Positions 63,019-64,000 of a stretch of DNA of 64,000 bases are shown here, one piece after another; the first letter of the stretch is position 1; every line of letters starts with the position of its first letter. The stretch spans positions 3,389,036-3,453,035 of the forward strand of contig NZ_CP009516.1 in assembly GCF_000970285.1 (NCBI RefSeq), given 5' to 3'. The notes beneath the pieces were generated by a model. That model saw only the letters and a list, made by a program, of their open reading frames with translations. It made no database searches and was not told where the DNA came from. Source of the DNA: Methanosarcina horonobensis HB-1 = JCM 15518. Lineage in GTDB: Archaea; Halobacteriota; Methanosarcinia; Methanosarcinales; Methanosarcinaceae. A program made the translations under genes and the position numbers.

Positions 63019-64000
63019 TTACTCTTTGCTGCCAATTCTTGATTTTGTACAATTCGGAAGTGAACCGTCCTGTCCCGAGAACCCGGGTTCGACCTTTCGA
63101 TAAAGGGTGTCCCTCTGCATGGGAATCCTCCCTGCTCCTTTTATCATCCATTCAAACTCTGCAGGCGACACATATTCCCCGTGGCTGCCCCCTGATGCTG
63201 TGGAGATCTGGTCTTCCATAAGTGTGCCTCCAAGGTCGTTTGCTCCGCACTGCAGGGCTACCTGAGCGAGCTTTTTTCCTAATTTTACCCAGGTAGCCTG
63301 AATGTTTTTAACGTGGGTATGTAGAATTACGCGGGAAATAGCTATGAGCTGCAAGTCCTCAAGTCCTGTGCTTGTGAATTTTCCGGATGCAAGCATCTTT
63401 TCCCCTACAGGGTTATTGTAGGGCAAAAAGGACATAGGGATAAGTTCCGTAAATCCGCCTGTCTCTTTCTGGATCTCGCGGATGGTAAAAACATGGTCAA
63501 GGCGTTCTTCAAGGGTTTCGACATGCCCGTACATAATAGTGGCATTAGTGGAAATCCCTGTTTTATGTGCCGCAGTTATGGTATCAATCCACTGATGAGT
63601 ATTGATTTTTGAGGGACAGATAATCTTTCTTACCCTGTCGGAGAGGATCTCGGCTGAAGTTCCTGTGAGAGAATCAAGCCCGCTTTTTTTAAGCCTTTGC
63701 AGGGCTTCTTCAACCGACATGCCTGAAATTCCTGCTGCATAATTTACTTCCATAGAGGACAGGGCATGAATGCACAGGTCAGGGAATTCAGCCTTTATTG
63801 ATTCTATAATCTCGAGATAGAACTCCATGTCAGCTTCCGGGGTATACCCTCCCTGGACGCAGACTTCAACAGCTCCGGCTTTTTCTGCTTCTTCAGCTTT
63901 TTTCAGGATCTCTTCAACGCTCAGGATATATCCTTTATCTGTCCTGTAGGCGCAGAACCCGCAGTTTCCGACGCATTTGTTTGTGATATAGATATTCCTG
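63019..64000 (-). CDS. cofH: FO synthase subunit 2, CofH (partial, runs off the window)
   Basis: The frame continues past the window edge. Visible are the radical-SAM cluster CVGNCGFC (CxxxCxxC) near 63960, EVCVQGGYTPEAD, SGLDSLTGTSAEILSD, STNATIMYGHVET and QCGANDLGGTLMED, all of the CofH family. With CofG it makes the deazaflavin FO from tyrosine and a ribitylated pyrimidine. The N-terminus is missing. Its stop TAA at 63019 precedes cofC. Confidence 0.95.
   Translation of the reverse strand, partial: RNIYITNKCVGNCGFCAYRTDKGYILSVEEILKKAEEAEKAGAVEVCVQGGYTPEADMEFYLEIIESIKAEFPDLCIHALSSMEVNYAAGISGMSVEEALQRLKKSGLDSLTGTSAEILSDRVRKIICPSKINTHQWIDTITAAHKTGISTNATIMYGHVETLEERLDHVFTIREIQKETGGFTELIPMSFLPYNNPVGEKMLASGKFTSTGLEDLQLIAISRVILHTHVKNIQATWVKLGKKLAQVALQCGANDLGGTLMEDQISTASGGSHGEYVSPAEFEWMIKGAGRIPMQRDTLYRKVEPGFSGQDGSLPNCTKSRIGSKE

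Overview
This window is chromosomal DNA of a methanogenic archaeon, almost certainly a Methanosarcina species. The pointers are the methanofuran genes mfnE, mfnF and mfnD, the F420 genes cofC and cofH, a methanogen-specific MsvR redox regulator, archaeal translation genes (Pus10, TrmY, L21e, RpoF, aEF1-beta), and a geranylgeranyl reductase paired with a small ferredoxin. Large PAS/MEDS histidine kinases, a bacterial-type GrpE-DnaK-DnaJ set and a lipoprotein gene with an in-frame UAG (the pyrrolysine codon of this lineage) point the same way.

Layout. (1) 1-4140 is an accessory patch. It holds a TetR regulator, a frameshifted tyrosine-recombinase relic, a TPR lipoprotein, and a small coat/pilin-like membrane protein with a decayed second copy. 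(2) 4155-13116 is mostly minus strand: NudC, an orphan substrate-binding lipoprotein, then the conserved information-processing run trmY-pus10-rpl21e-rpoF-DUF655-rsmA-hemK2. (3) 13316-22654 holds a phosphoesterase, an MgtC-like membrane protein, a ligand-less cupredoxin-like lipoprotein, Trm1, a winged-helix protein with a DUF2110 protein, msvR with its operator, pspA-pspAA and a UspA protein. (4) 22987-43478 is dominated by four multi-domain histidine kinases and one stand-alone receiver. Between them lie the candidate pyrrolysine lipoprotein, a THEP1 NTPase, a permuted GTPase, thiI and small proteins. The last kinase runs into the 3' end of an antisense tRNA-Ala(CGC). (5) 43597-47125 holds aEF1-beta, a zinc-ribbon protein and mfnE/F/D. 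(6) 47646-52376 holds a membrane protein and grpE-dnaK-dnaJ. (7) 52918-59150 holds two tandem trkA-trkH potassium-uptake pairs separated by a scrap of a third trkA end and a HAD relic. (8) 59264-64000 holds geranylgeranyl reductase plus ferredoxin, a TetR regulator, cofC and the start of cofH.

Functional links. Pus10 and TrmY act in succession on tRNA position 54. MfnD, MfnE and MfnF act in methanofuran synthesis, and CofH/CofC in F420 synthesis. GGR and its ferredoxin saturate lipid isoprenoid chains. A kinase and receiver at 34313-38280 overlap and are probably partners.

Main points for a second look. Several genes appear to start at near-cognate codons (CTG, ACG, ATA, perhaps ATT); the best case is trkH1, supported by its paralog. 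A lipoprotein reads coherently through UAG. The first 4 kb look like a decayed, internally duplicated filamentous-virus or pilus-type element. All homology statements come from reading motifs by eye; no database search was run.
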